A stretch of 64,000 nucleotides of DNA, from assembly GCF_015689335.1 (NCBI RefSeq), contig NZ_CP065053.1:3906001-3970000 (forward strand), given 5' to 3'. Below the pieces are notes generated by a model that saw only the letters and a list, made by a program, of their open reading frames with translations, did no database searches and was not told the origin of the DNA. The first letter of the stretch is position 1. Each line of letters starts with the position of its first letter. Source of the DNA: Massilia antarctica (GTDB lineage: Bacteria > Pseudomonadota > Gammaproteobacteria > Burkholderiales > Burkholderiaceae_D). The position numbers and the translations under genes are program-made. This document shows, piece after piece, positions 6,900 through 16,290 of this stretch.

Positions 6900-9800
6900 A
6901 TGCGCGCCCCGTCCAAACGATTGACCTTGCTGCCTCTGGCCTTGCTGGCGCTGGCGGCCCAGGCGCAGACCACGGTCGAGGCGTTCGCGCCCACCGGCGC
7001 GGTAAAAGCCGTGCGCCAGGTGACGGCGCGTTTTTCCGCGCCCATGGTGGCCTTCGGCGACGCGCGCCTGGCCGATCCCTTCGCCATCGATTGCCTGGAA
7101 GCGGGCAGCGGGCGCTGGATCGACGCGCGCATCTGGAGCTACGATTTCGTGCGCGACGTGCCGCCCGGCGTGCGCTGCAGCTTCGCCCTCAAGCCCGACC
7201 TGCGCGACCTCGCGGCCCAGCCGCTGGCCGGCACCACGCGCTTCGCTTTCGACACCGGCGGGCCAAGTGTGCGCGAAAGCAGCCCGCGCAAGGGCAGTGC
7301 GGTCGACGAGCAGCAGGTTTTCATCCTGGGGCTCGATGCGCCGGCGCGCGCGGCCAGCATCGCCGCCAAAGCCTGGTGCGGCGTGGAAGGCATCAACGAA
7401 CGGATCGGCGTGCGGGTGCTGGCCGGCGCCGAACGCGACCAGGTGCTGGCGGCGCGCAAAAGCTATGTCGACCGCTACATCAAGGATTACGTGAAGCGCG
7501 GCGGCACGGCGCCCAAGGGCAAGGACGACTTGCCGCTGGCGCTGGTGCAGTGCAAGCGCAGCCTGCCGGCCGACGCCGCCGTGTCCTTGGTCTGGGCCGC
7601 CGGCATCGAGGGCCCGGGCGGCGTCGCTTCGAGTGCCGACCAGGCGCTTGCCTTCACTACCCGGCGCGACTTCACCGCGCGCTTTTCCTGCGACTACCTG
7701 ACCGCCGATGGCCCCTGCATTCCGCTCACGCCGCTGCGCCTGACCTTCAGCGAACCGATCGCGCGCGCCGACGCCGACAAGATCACGCTCGCCAGCGCCG
7801 ACGGCAAACAGTATCGTCCCACATGGGATAGCGGCACGGCGCCCAGCGCCGCGGTCAGCAACCTGCACTTCCGGGGCCCGTTTGCCGAGAAAAGCAGCCT
7901 GCAACTGACCTTGCCGCCGGGGATCAAGGACGACGCCGGCCGCGCGCTGGTCAACCAGGGCGATTTCCCGATGACGATTGCGATCGATACCTTGCCGCCG
8001 CTGCTCAAGTTCCCGGCCCGTTTTGGCATCATCGAAGCGCACACCGAGCGCCTGCTGCCGGTCACGGTGCGCAACATCGAAGCCAAGCTGACCGGGAAGC
8101 TGCGCAGCGCCGGCGCCATGCTGCGGATCGACATGCAGGGCGAGCGCCAGGATCTCGACGTGATGGCCTGGATGAAGCGCCTGGCCGGCGACAGCTGGCA
8201 GGTGGGCGAACTGTCGGGCGATGAACTCAAAAAATCGGTCTTCGCCGGCCTGAAAAGCGGCAAGCCGGAGCCGTTTTCCTTGCCGGCGCCGGGTGGCGGG
8301 CGCGCCTTCGAAGTGATCGGCATCCCGCTGCCCAAGCCGGGCTTTTATGTCGTCGAACTGGAAAGCCCCAAGCTGGGCGTGGCCCTGTTCGACGCCAAGA
8401 ACACCAATGCTTACGTCGGCGCGGCGGCCCTGGTGACGAATATGGCGGCCCACTTCAAGCATGGCGCCGATTCGTCCTTGGTGTGGGTCACCTCGCTCGA
8501 CAAGGGCCGTCCGGTGGCCAAGGCGGCCGTCGCGGTGCGCGACTGCAGTGGGAAACTCCTGTGGCAGGGCGTGGCCGATGCCAGCGGCGTGGCCCGCATC
8601 GACAAACCGCTCGCGCGCGGCGTCTGCAAAGGCAACAACAGCATGTTCATCAGCGCCCGCAGCGGCGCCGATTACACCTTCACCTTGTCGAGCTGGCAGA
8701 ACGGGATCGAATCGTGGCGCTTCAACCTGCCGTTCAATCCCGCGCAGGGCACCACCATTGTCTCCACCGTATTCGCCCGCACCCTGTTGCGCGCCGGCGA
8801 GACGGTGCACATGAAGCACTTTCTGCGCCGCCACGGCTCGCGCGGCATCGAATTCGACACCGGCAGTGCCGAAGCGCGCGCCACCACCGTGACCATCGCG
8901 CACCAGGGCGGCGACGGCAGCTACGAGCTGCCGCTGCGCTGGAACGCTGCCGGCACCGCCGACCACGAGTGGGTCATTCCCCCGGGCGCCAAGCTGGGAG
9001 TGTACGAGGTCAAGATCGCGGGCCAGCTGGCCGGCACCTTCCGCGTCGAGCAGTTCCGCGTGCCGACCATGAAGGCGCTGCTGAATGGCCCGGCGACACC
9101 GCTGATCGGCGCCACCTCGTTCGATCTCGATCTGCAGGTCGGCTACCTGGCCGGCGGCGTGGCCGGCCAGGCCCCGGTCAAGCTGCGCACCCTGACCGAA
9201 GAAAAGGTGATCTCGTTCGAAGGCTACGACGACTACAACCTGGGCGCCGGCGACGTGCGCGAAGGCGTGCAGGACGAAGCCGGCTACGACGAGGATGCCG
9301 CGGACGACGGCGGCGAAGGCGCGGCCAAAGGCGCCGACATCCGCACCCGCGCGCTGGTGCTCGACAAGGCCGGCGGCGCGCGCGTGAAGGTCGACCATCT
9401 CCCGGTGGGCGACCGCGCGCGAGACCTGGTGGCCGAGGTGTCGTACCAGGACGCCAACGGCGAGACCCTGTCGACGTCGACCCGGATCGCTTTGTGGCCG
9501 TCGTCGTACGTGGTTGGCATCAAGCCGGACGACTGGGCCGACAGCAAGGACAGCGTCAGCTTCGAGGTGGTGGTGCTCGGCGTCGATGGCAAGAGCGCGC
9601 CGGATGCCGCGGTCGACGTCGACCTGTTCAAGCGTGTGAACTATTCGCACCGGCGGCGCCTGATCGGCGGTTTTTACGCCTACGAGAACAGCAGCGAAAT
9701 CACCCGCATCGGGCCGGCCTGCCAGGGGCGCACCAATGCCAGGGGCCTGCTGCGCTGCACGGTCAAGGCGCCGGCGGACGGCAACCTGGTGCTGCGCGCA

Positions 9801-12539
9801 CGCGCCGTCGACGGCCAGCAGCGCGCCGCCGTCAGCCAGCGCGACGTGTGGGTGGCCGGCGGCGGCGAATGGTGGTACCGGGCCGGCGACAACGACCGCA
9901 TCGACCTGCTGCCATCGGCCAAGCGCTACGAACCGGGCCAGGACGCCACCTTCCAGGTACGCAGCCCGTTCCGTGACGCCACCGTGCTCATTACGGTGGA
10001 ACGCGAGGGCATCCTCGACACCTACGTGCGGCGCCTGGACGGCAAGGAGCCGGCTTTCACCATCCCCATGCTGGGCAAGTACGCGCCCAATGTGTTCGTC
10101 TCGGCGATGGTGGTGCGCGGCCGCGTGGCTGGTGTGCAGCCAACTGCGATGGTCGACCTGGGCAAACCATCCTACAAGCTGGGAATCGCGCCGGTGCGGG
10201 TGGGCTGGAGCGCGCACGAACTGAAAGTGCAGGTGTCGACCGACAAACAGGATTACAAGGTGCGCGAGAACGCCACCGTGACCCTGAAGGTCACGCGCGC
10301 CGATGGCTCGCCCGTGCCGGCCGGCAGCGAAGTGGCGCTGGCGGCGGTCGATACGGGCTTGCTCGAACTGATGCCCAACAATAGCTGGCGCCTCCTGAAC
10401 GCCATGATGCAGGAACGCGTGCTGCAGGTGGAAACCTCGACCGCGCAAATGCAGGTGGTCGGCAAGCGCCACTTCGGGCGCAAGGCCGTGCCCACCGGCG
10501 GTGGCGGCGGCAAGGGCAGCCGCGAGCTGTTCGACACCTTGCTGTTCTGGAAGCCGCGCATTGTCCTCGATGCGAAGGGCGAGGCGCGCGTGCCGGTCGC
10601 CCTTAACGATACGCTCACGTCGTTCCGCATCGTCGCCATCGCCAGCGGCGGCAGCGGCTTGTTCGGCACTGGCTCGACCGAGATCCGCAGCAGCCAGGAC
10701 CTGATCGTGGTGCCAGGCTTGCCTTCGGTGGTGCGCGCCGGCGACCGCCTGCGCGCCGGCTTCACCTTGCGTAACACCACCGATGCCGCGTTGAAGGTCG
10801 ATTTTGGCGCCAGCATGGCCGCCGACGGCGGCGCCGCCAAAGCGCTCGCGCGCCAGAGCCTGACGCTTGCGCCCGGCCAGGCGCAGGAAGCCGGCTGGGA
10901 TGTCCAGATGCCGGCCGGCGCCAGCGCGCTCGCATGGACCATCGACGCCCGTGGCGCCGGCAGCGCCGACCAGCTGCGCGTGAGCCAGAAAGTGCTGCCG
11001 GCGGTACCGGTGCGCACCATCCAGTCCACCCTGGTGCGCCTGGACCAGCCGCAAACCTTGAAAGTGCAGTCGCCGCCGGACGCCTTGCCCGGCCAGGGCG
11101 GCGTGCGCACCACCTTCGTGGCGCGCCTTGGCGCCAGCCTGCCCGCCGTGCGCGATTACATGACCGCCTACCGCTACCGTGGCGTCGAGCAGGATGCTTC
11201 GCGCGCCGTGGCCCTGCGCGATCCGGCGCTATGGAATACCCTGGCGGCTTCCTTGCCGTCCCAGCTCGATGCCGATGGCCTGGTCAAGTACTACCCAACC
11301 CAGACCCAGGGCAGCGACAGCCTGACCGCCTACCTGCTGTCGGTCAGCGCCGAAGCGGGCCTGGCGCTCGCGCCGGCGCTCAGGGAGCGCATGGAAGAGG
11401 GCTTGCGCCAGTTCGTCCAGGGACGCGTAGTGCGCAGCGCGCGCACGGCCCGCGTCGATACGGCGGTGCGCAAGCTGGCGGCGCTGGAGGCGCTCTCGCG
11501 CACGCGCCCGGTCGCGCCCGAGCTGCTCGAATCGTTCACCATCGAACCGAATCTGTGGCCCACGTCGGCCGCCATCGACTGGTATCTGATCCTGCAACGC
11601 AGTCCCGCGCTGGCGCAGCGCGACGCGAAACTGGCGCAGTTGCAGCAAGTGCTGCGCGCGCGCCTGAACCTGCAGGGTGCGGGCCTGTCGTTTTCGACCG
11701 AGAAAAATGACAACTGGTGGTGGATCATGGCCTCGCCCGACATCAACGCCAACCGCCTGTTGCTGGCCGTGATCGACGATCCGGCCTGGCAGGGCGACAT
11801 GGCGCGCCTGGCGCGCGGCACCCTGGGACGCCAGCAGAAGGGGCGCTGGGGTTCGACCCTGGCCAACGCCTGGGGCGTGCTGGCGCTGGACAAATTCTCG
11901 CGCAAGTTCGAACCGGATGCGGTCAGCGGCAGCAGCAGCGCGCGCCTTGGCAACACCGTCAAGGAAGCCAACTGGAACGCGCGCGGCGTCTCCGTGGTCG
12001 AGCATCCGTGGGGCGCGGGACAGCAGGAACTGGTCCTGTCCCACAACGGCAGCGGCAAACCATGGGCCATCGTGCAAAGCCTGGCGGCGGTGGAATTGAA
12101 GGCGCCGCTGGCGAACGGCTACCGCATCGTCAAGACCATCACCCCGCTCGAACAGAAGGTCAAGGGCATCTGGTCGCGCGGCGACAGCTACCGCGTGCGG
12201 CTCGACATCGAAGCGCAGGCCGACATGACCTGGGTCGCGCTGGACGACCCGATTCCGGCCAGCGCCACCATTCTCGGCAACGGCCTGGGACGCGATGCGC
12301 AGACCCTGCCCGGCGCCGAGCGCCAGGATCTGTCGCTGCAACCGGTGTTCGAGGAACGCACCTTCGACGCCTTCCGTGCCTATTACGATTTTGTCCCGAA
12401 AGGCAAGTGGAGCATCGGGTACACCGTGCGCCTGAATAACCAGGGCCGCTTCAACCTGCCGCCGACCCGGGTCGAAGCGCTGTACAGCCCCGAGCTGGCG
12501 GGCGAGCTGCCCAACGCGCCGGTCGAAGTGGGGCGCTGA
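6900..12539 (+). CDS. bacterial alpha-2-macroglobulin family protein, thioester cysteine absent
   Basis: Bacterial alpha-2-macroglobulins are periplasmic bait proteins thought to trap invading proteases and to work with penicillin-binding protein 1C in repairing or guarding the cell wall. This one is 1,879 residues, near the length of E. coli YfhM and its relatives. It starts with a type I signal peptide (MRAPSKRLTLLPLALLALAAQAQ) without a lipobox, so it is probably soluble, unlike lipoprotein YfhM. The macroglobulin core is recognisable by LFWKPRIVLDAKGEARVPV, LNDTLTSFRIVAIA and the late alpha/alpha toroid. At the thioester site, where relatives have CxEQ, it reads YRYRGVEQDASR: glycine (about residue 1428) replaces cysteine. 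Two low-complexity inserts stand out, an acidic DDYN...YDEDAADDGGEG stretch (about residues 775-805) and a TGGGGGKGS loop (about 1200). The start has CTGGAG upstream. The stop overlaps the pbpC start by one base. Confidence 0.92.
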   Translation: MRAPSKRLTLLPLALLALAAQAQTTVEAFAPTGAVKAVRQVTARFSAPMVAFGDARLADPFAIDCLEAGSGRWIDARIWSYDFVRDVPPGVRCSFALKPDLRDLAAQPLAGTTRFAFDTGGPSVRESSPRKGSAVDEQQVFILGLDAPARAASIAAKAWCGVEGINERIGVRVLAGAERDQVLAARKSYVDRYIKDYVKRGGTAPKGKDDLPLALVQCKRSLPADAAVSLVWAAGIEGPGGVASSADQALAFTTRRDFTARFSCDYLTADGPCIPLTPLRLTFSEPIARADADKITLASADGKQYRPTWDSGTAPSAAVSNLHFRGPFAEKSSLQLTLPPGIKDDAGRALVNQGDFPMTIAIDTLPPLLKFPARFGIIEAHTERLLPVTVRNIEAKLTGKLRSAGAMLRIDMQGERQDLDVMAWMKRLAGDSWQVGELSGDELKKSVFAGLKSGKPEPFSLPAPGGGRAFEVIGIPLPKPGFYVVELESPKLGVALFDAKNTNAYVGAAALVTNMAAHFKHGADSSLVWVTSLDKGRPVAKAAVAVRDCSGKLLWQGVADASGVARIDKPLARGVCKGNNSMFISARSGADYTFTLSSWQNGIESWRFNLPFNPAQGTTIVSTVFARTLLRAGETVHMKHFLRRHGSRGIEFDTGSAEARATTVTIAHQGGDGSYELPLRWNAAGTADHEWVIPPGAKLGVYEVKIAGQLAGTFRVEQFRVPTMKALLNGPATPLIGATSFDLDLQVGYLAGGVAGQAPVKLRTLTEEKVISFEGYDDYNLGAGDVREGVQDEAGYDEDAADDGGEGAAKGADIRTRALVLDKAGGARVKVDHLPVGDRARDLVAEVSYQDANGETLSTSTRIALWPSSYVVGIKPDDWADSKDSVSFEVVVLGVDGKSAPDAAVDVDLFKRVNYSHRRRLIGGFYAYENSSEITRIGPACQGRTNARGLLRCTVKAPADGNLVLRARAVDGQQRAAVSQRDVWVAGGGEWWYRAGDNDRIDLLPSAKRYEPGQDATFQVRSPFRDATVLITVEREGILDTYVRRLDGKEPAFTIPMLGKYAPNVFVSAMVVRGRVAGVQPTAMVDLGKPSYKLGIAPVRVGWSAHELKVQVSTDKQDYKVRENATVTLKVTRADGSPVPAGSEVALAAVDTGLLELMPNNSWRLLNAMMQERVLQVETSTAQMQVVGKRHFGRKAVPTGGGGGKGSRELFDTLLFWKPRIVLDAKGEARVPVALNDTLTSFRIVAIASGGSGLFGTGSTEIRSSQDLIVVPGLPSVVRAGDRLRAGFTLRNTTDAALKVDFGASMAADGGAAKALARQSLTLAPGQAQEAGWDVQMPAGASALAWTIDARGAGSADQLRVSQKVLPAVPVRTIQSTLVRLDQPQTLKVQSPPDALPGQGGVRTTFVARLGASLPAVRDYMTAYRYRGVEQDASRAVALRDPALWNTLAASLPSQLDADGLVKYYPTQTQGSDSLTAYLLSVSAEAGLALAPALRERMEEGLRQFVQGRVVRSARTARVDTAVRKLAALEALSRTRPVAPELLESFTIEPNLWPTSAAIDWYLILQRSPALAQRDAKLAQLQQVLRARLNLQGAGLSFSTEKNDNWWWIMASPDINANRLLLAVIDDPAWQGDMARLARGTLGRQQKGRWGSTLANAWGVLALDKFSRKFEPDAVSGSSSARLGNTVKEANWNARGVSVVEHPWGAGQQELVLSHNGSGKPWAIVQSLAAVELKAPLANGYRIVKTITPLEQKVKGIWSRGDSYRVRLDIEAQADMTWVALDDPIPASATILGNGLGRDAQTLPGAERQDLSLQPVFEERTFDAFRAYYDFVPKGKWSIGYTVRLNNQGRFNLPPTRVEALYSPELAGELPNAPVEVGR

Positions 12540-14632
12540 TGCGCCGCGCCGCCGCGCCGCTGTTGCTGGCATTGCTGGCGTGCGCCAACGCGCTGGCCGT
12601 GCCCACGCCGGAGCAGGCGAGGGCGGCGTACCGCTCGTCGGATGCCGAACTGCTCGACCGCCACGGCGTGCCGATCCAGTCGCTGCGCACCGACATGACC
12701 TTGCGGCGCGCGCCGTGGGTGGGCCTGGCCGACATTTCACCCGCCATGCGCGTGGCGCTGGTGCAGGCCGAGGACCGGCGCTTCATGCAGCACGACGGGG
12801 TGGATGTGAGCGCGCTCGGCAAGGCGGCGTGGGATAACCTGCTGCGCACCCGCGCGCGCGGCGCCTCGACCATCACGATGCAGCTGGCGGCGCTGCTCGA
12901 CGAACGCTTGCGCGCCAGCGCGCAAGGGCGCAGCTGGGGCCAGAAATGGGACCAGGCCAGCGCCGCGCGCGAGCTGGAAGCCGGCTGGAGCAAGGCCCAG
13001 ATCATGGAAGCCTATCTGAACCTGGTGCCGTTTCGCGGCGAGCTGCAAGGCATCGGCGCGGCCGCGCGCGGCCTGTTCGGCAAGGCGCCGTCGGGATTGA
13101 ACCAGGCCGAGTCGGCGATTCTCGCGAGTTTGTTGCGGGCGCCGTCGGCGCCGCCGCGCGTGGTGGCGCAGCGCGCCTGCGTGCTGGCCAAAGAGATAAA
13201 CCCGGCCGCCAGTTGCGCCGGCATCGAGTGGGATGTGGCGGCGGCGTTTTCCCGCCCTGCCGCCAGCGCGGGCCAGGCGCAGGCGCCGCAGGTGGCCCAG
13301 CGCCTGCTCAAGGGCGCCGCGCGCCAGGTGCGCAGCACGCTCGACGCCACCTTGCAGCGCCAGGCCCAGGACAGCCTGCGCCAGCATCTGGCGGCCCTGC
13401 GCGAGCGCAATGTGACCCAGGGCGCGCTGGTGGTGCTCGATAACGACAGCGGCGAGATCGTCGCCTATGTCGCCAACGGCGGCGCCAGCGAGGTCGATGG
13501 CGTGCTGGCCCTGCGCCAGGCCGGCTCCACCCTCAAGCCCTTCCTGTACCAGCTGGCGATGGAGCGCGGCTGGATCACGGCCGCCTCGCTGCAGGACGAT
13601 TCGCCGCTGGAAATCGCGACCGCCGCCGGACCGTACGTGCCGCAGAATTACGACCGCCAGTTCAAGGGCTGGGTCAGCACGCGCACCAGCCTTGCCAGTT
13701 CGCTCAACGTACCGGCGGTGCGCATGCTCCAGCTCGCGGGGCTGGAGCGCTTTCACGCCCGCCTGCGCGCGCTCGGCATGGCCAGCCTCTCCGAGCCGGC
13801 CGAATTTTACGGCTACTCGCTGGCGCTGGGTTCGGGCGACGTGTCGCTGCTGGAACTGGCCAACGCTTACCGCACCCTGGCCAACGGCGGCCTGCATGGC
13901 AGCGTCACTCTCCAGCCGCGCGCGCCGCAGGCCAAGACGCGGGTGCTCGATGCGCGCACCAGTTTCATCGTCGGCGATATCTTGTCCGACCGCGCCGCGC
14001 GCAGCCTCACCTTCGGCCTGCGCAACGAACTGGCTACCTCGTTCTGGAGCGCGGTCAAGACCGGCACCAGCAAGGACATGCGCGACAACTGGTGCGTCGG
14101 CTACTCGGAAAAATACACGGTCGCGGTCTGGGTCGGCAATTTCGACGGCAGCCCGATGTGGGACGTGTCCGGCGTGACCGGCGCGGCGCCCGTGTGGCGC
14201 GACGTGATGGACTTCCTGCACCGGCAGACGCCGAGCCGCGCCCCGGCCGCGCCGCCCGGGCTGGTGCAGCAGGTGGTCGGCTACCAGCCGGCGTTCGAGG
14301 CGCCGCGCAAGGAGTGGTTCGTGCGCGGCACCGAGAGCGCGCAGGTGACCCTGGTGGCGGCGGAGCAGCGCCGCGCCGCCATTCTGTATCCGGGGCAGGC
14401 CAGCGTGATCGCCATCGATCCAGATATTCCGGCGGGGCTGGAGCGGGTCGTATTCCGGGCCCAGGGCGCGGCCGGGCTGGCGTGGCGTCTCGATGGCGTT
14501 GACTTGGGCGCCGCTGGCGCGGGCCACGCCTGGCAGCCGGTGGCGGGTGAGCACGAACTGGCGCTGGTGGACGCGCACGACAAGGTAGTCGCGGCAACCC
14601 GCTTCAAGGTCCGCGGCAGCCGGGCAAATTAG
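12539..14632 (+). CDS. pbpC: penicillin-binding protein 1C (GT51 transglycosylase + transpeptidase)
   Basis: A 697-residue bifunctional peptidoglycan synthase anchored in the inner membrane. The transglycosylase part carries VQAEDRRFMQHDGVD with the catalytic glutamate at residue 78 and GASTITMQLA. The transpeptidase part carries the active-site STLK (S330), SSLNVP as the SxN motif and VKTGTSKDMRDNW as the KTG motif (K507). The last 120 residues form the C-terminal domain typical of PBP1C. It is somewhat shorter than E. coli PBP1C (about 770), mostly through a reduced N-terminus; the hydrophobic start LLLALLACANALAV is a signal anchor, with a weak resemblance to a lipobox. It shares a one-base overlap with the alpha-2-macroglobulin gene, the conserved partnership seen in many proteobacteria. 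Confidence 0.93.
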   Translation: MRRAAAPLLLALLACANALAVPTPEQARAAYRSSDAELLDRHGVPIQSLRTDMTLRRAPWVGLADISPAMRVALVQAEDRRFMQHDGVDVSALGKAAWDNLLRTRARGASTITMQLAALLDERLRASAQGRSWGQKWDQASAARELEAGWSKAQIMEAYLNLVPFRGELQGIGAAARGLFGKAPSGLNQAESAILASLLRAPSAPPRVVAQRACVLAKEINPAASCAGIEWDVAAAFSRPAASAGQAQAPQVAQRLLKGAARQVRSTLDATLQRQAQDSLRQHLAALRERNVTQGALVVLDNDSGEIVAYVANGGASEVDGVLALRQAGSTLKPFLYQLAMERGWITAASLQDDSPLEIATAAGPYVPQNYDRQFKGWVSTRTSLASSLNVPAVRMLQLAGLERFHARLRALGMASLSEPAEFYGYSLALGSGDVSLLELANAYRTLANGGLHGSVTLQPRAPQAKTRVLDARTSFIVGDILSDRAARSLTFGLRNELATSFWSAVKTGTSKDMRDNWCVGYSEKYTVAVWVGNFDGSPMWDVSGVTGAAPVWRDVMDFLHRQTPSRAPAAPPGLVQQVVGYQPAFEAPRKEWFVRGTESAQVTLVAAEQRRAAILYPGQASVIAIDPDIPAGLERVVFRAQGAAGLAWRLDGVDLGAAGAGHAWQPVAGEHELALVDAHDKVVAATRFKVRGSRAN

Positions 14633-14641
14633 TGCTGTAAA

Positions 14642-14674
14642 ACAACAAACTTGTTGTATCTGGTTTGGTATAAT
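14642..14674 (+). promoter_or_regulatory. extended -10 promoter with overlapping palindrome, upstream of the MoxR/propeller operon
   Basis: TGGTATAAT at 14666-14674 is a perfect extended -10 element (TG, one base, TATAAT). Immediately upstream, ACAACAA at 14642-14648 and TTGTTGT at 14651-14657 form a perfect 7-bp inverted repeat around two bases, occupying the -35 region. This is one of few AT-rich stretches nearby and lies about 75 bp before the ATPase start. The promoter is well supported by sequence. The palindrome as a repressor or activator site is inference; its 7-bp AT-rich stem with no following T-run makes a terminator of pbpC less likely. Confidence 0.6.
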
Positions 14675-14749
14675 TACAACTCTTAAATCTAGGCAACAAA
14701 AGTTCCTGCAGCATCCACGCGTGCACGAGCCAGCCGCCCATCCACGCCC

Positions 14750-15871
14750 ATGAGCACCCCAGTGACCCAAGCCGCAGCCAGCCTGCGCGACGCCATCCGC
14801 GAAGCCGCCGATGGCCTGATCAACCGCGACCATCTGGCCGAACTGATGATCCTCGGCGCGGTGGCGCAGGAGCACCTGCTCGTGATCGGCCCGCCCGGCA
14901 CCGCCAAAAGCGCCGTGGTGCGCCGCGTGGCCCAGAGCCTGGGCGGACGCTATTTCGAATACCTGCTGGGGCGCTTCACCGAGCCGTCCGAACTGTTTGG
15001 CGCGGTCAACCTGGGCAAACTGCGCGATGGTCTGGTCGAGACGGACATCGGCGGCATGCTGCCCGAGGCCGACATCGCCTTTCTCGACGAAGTATTCCTC
15101 GGCTCGACCGCCATCCTGAACACCTTGCTGGGGGTGCTCAACGAGCGCCGCTTCCGCCGCGGTCACACCGATATCGCCTGTCCTTTGCGCCTGTGCGTGG
15201 GCGCTTCCAATGCGCTGCCGGACGACGACAGCCTGGCCGCCTTTGCCGACCGCTTTTTGCTGCACGTGTTCGTCGACGCCGTGCCCGACTCGCGCCTGGA
15301 AGACTTGCTGGCCGGCGGCTGGGCGGTCGGCCAGTGCACGGTCGCGGCGCGTGCCGCCATGGCCACCCTGGACGAGCTGAACGCGTTGGTGCCGAAGGTG
15401 GACATGAGCGCCGTGCGCGCCGACCTGGCGCAAGCGATCCGGCAGTTGCGCAAGGCGCAGATCGCTTTGTCCGACCGCCGCATCGTCAAGGCCCAGCAAC
15501 TGATCGCGGCGGCCGCCGTGCTGGCCGGGCGCAACGTCGCCACCCGCGCCGACCTGTGGCCGCTGGTGTACGTGGTGCCCAGCGCCGCCGGCCAGCAAAG
15601 CGCACGCGAAACCCTGCGCGAGCTGCTCGCCGAGGCGCGCCATCCGCTCTTGCAGGCGGTGGTGGAAACGGCCGTGCAGCAGCCGCTGGCCCGCATCGCG
15701 CGCCTGGCCGAAACGGCCGACCGGCTGCTCGGTACTGCGCGCGGGGAAGGCTTTCGCGGCGAGGCTGAAGCGCTGCTGCGCGAAATCGACGCCAACTTCG
15801 GCAAGGCCAGCCTGCCGCCGGAACTGTCGGCGCGCCGCGCGCAGCTGGTGGTGGCCGTGCAGTCGGCCTGA
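14750..15871 (+). CDS. MoxR-family AAA+ ATPase of a MoxR-vWA-beta-propeller ternary system
   Basis: A 373-residue cytosolic AAA+ ATPase. The Walker A motif GPPGTAKS is at residues 47-54, Walker B IAFLDEVF has D113 and E114, a sensor-1-like asparagine is in GASNALPDD, and an arginine-finger candidate is in AAFADRFLL. MoxR ATPases are thought to remodel partner proteins, usually vWA-domain proteins encoded next door. Here the neighbours are two vWA-like/propeller genes and a large propeller protein, matching the ternary arrangement described for predicted NTP-dependent conflict systems. It differs from the second MoxR in this window (25669-26673), which has the classical GVPGLGKT form. The next gene starts on the last base of its stop codon (TGATG), showing tight coupling. 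Confidence 0.85.
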   Translation: MSTPVTQAAASLRDAIREAADGLINRDHLAELMILGAVAQEHLLVIGPPGTAKSAVVRRVAQSLGGRYFEYLLGRFTEPSELFGAVNLGKLRDGLVETDIGGMLPEADIAFLDEVFLGSTAILNTLLGVLNERRFRRGHTDIACPLRLCVGASNALPDDDSLAAFADRFLLHVFVDAVPDSRLEDLLAGGWAVGQCTVAARAAMATLDELNALVPKVDMSAVRADLAQAIRQLRKAQIALSDRRIVKAQQLIAAAAVLAGRNVATRADLWPLVYVVPSAAGQQSARETLRELLAEARHPLLQAVVETAVQQPLARIARLAETADRLLGTARGEGFRGEAEALLREIDANFGKASLPPELSARRAQLVVAVQSA

Positions 15872-16290
15872 TGAACGCGCTGGGATGGATCGCGCGCTCC
15901 GGCACCGCGCCGGAGCCGGGCGGGCAGGTCTCGCAAGGCGCCGTGATGCGCCAGGTGCTGGCACGCCTGGACCTGTGCAGCGACACCCAGCTGGACGCGC
16001 TGACGGCGGTTGCCACGCGCGACATGCTGGTGCTGCTGGGACGCGGCGCGGCGCTGCCGTGGGTCGACGGCGCGCGTTACTGCGCCCCGGACCCGCTCCA
16101 GCGCATGCTGTGGCTGCCCACCGACGTGGTGCCGCAACTGCCGCTCGACCTGGTGCTGGCCAATCTGTCGGCGCGCGGCGCCAGCCTGCCTTTCCTGCTG
16201 TGGAACGACCCCGAACAAGTGCTGCCCATCGGCCAGCCGATTCCGCTCAACCGCGCCAGCCTGGCGTGGCTGGGCCAGGAACTCGAATAA
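15871..16290 (+). CDS. small protein of the MoxR/propeller operon (possibly bpX5-like)
   Basis: A 139-residue protein sandwiched by overlaps: its ATG overlaps the ATPase stop, and its TAA overlaps the next ATG. It has no signal peptide or membrane segment. The only readable features are a tryptophan/leucine-rich start (MNALGWIARSG), a helical middle (VMRQVLARLDLCSDTQLDALTAVATRDMLVLLG) and a compact strand-rich second half (LPLDLVLANL, LPFLLWND, PIPLNRASLAWL). Position and size fit the small accessory domain found in MoxR-vWA-propeller ternary operons; naming it bpX5-like is from context and memory, not from a match I could run. Confidence 0.6.
   Translation: MNALGWIARSGTAPEPGGQVSQGAVMRQVLARLDLCSDTQLDALTAVATRDMLVLLGRGAALPWVDGARYCAPDPLQRMLWLPTDVVPQLPLDLVLANLSARGASLPFLLWNDPEQVLPIGQPIPLNRASLAWLGQELE

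Noticed and set aside
6876..11054. Minus-strand open frame of 1,392 codons
   Set aside because: Antisense of the alpha-2-macroglobulin gene; His/Gly/Arg-rich composition typical of GC-rich shadows.
12737..15964. Minus-strand open frame of 1,075 codons
   Set aside because: Antisense of pbpC and the MoxR ATPase; it also runs through the promoter region.
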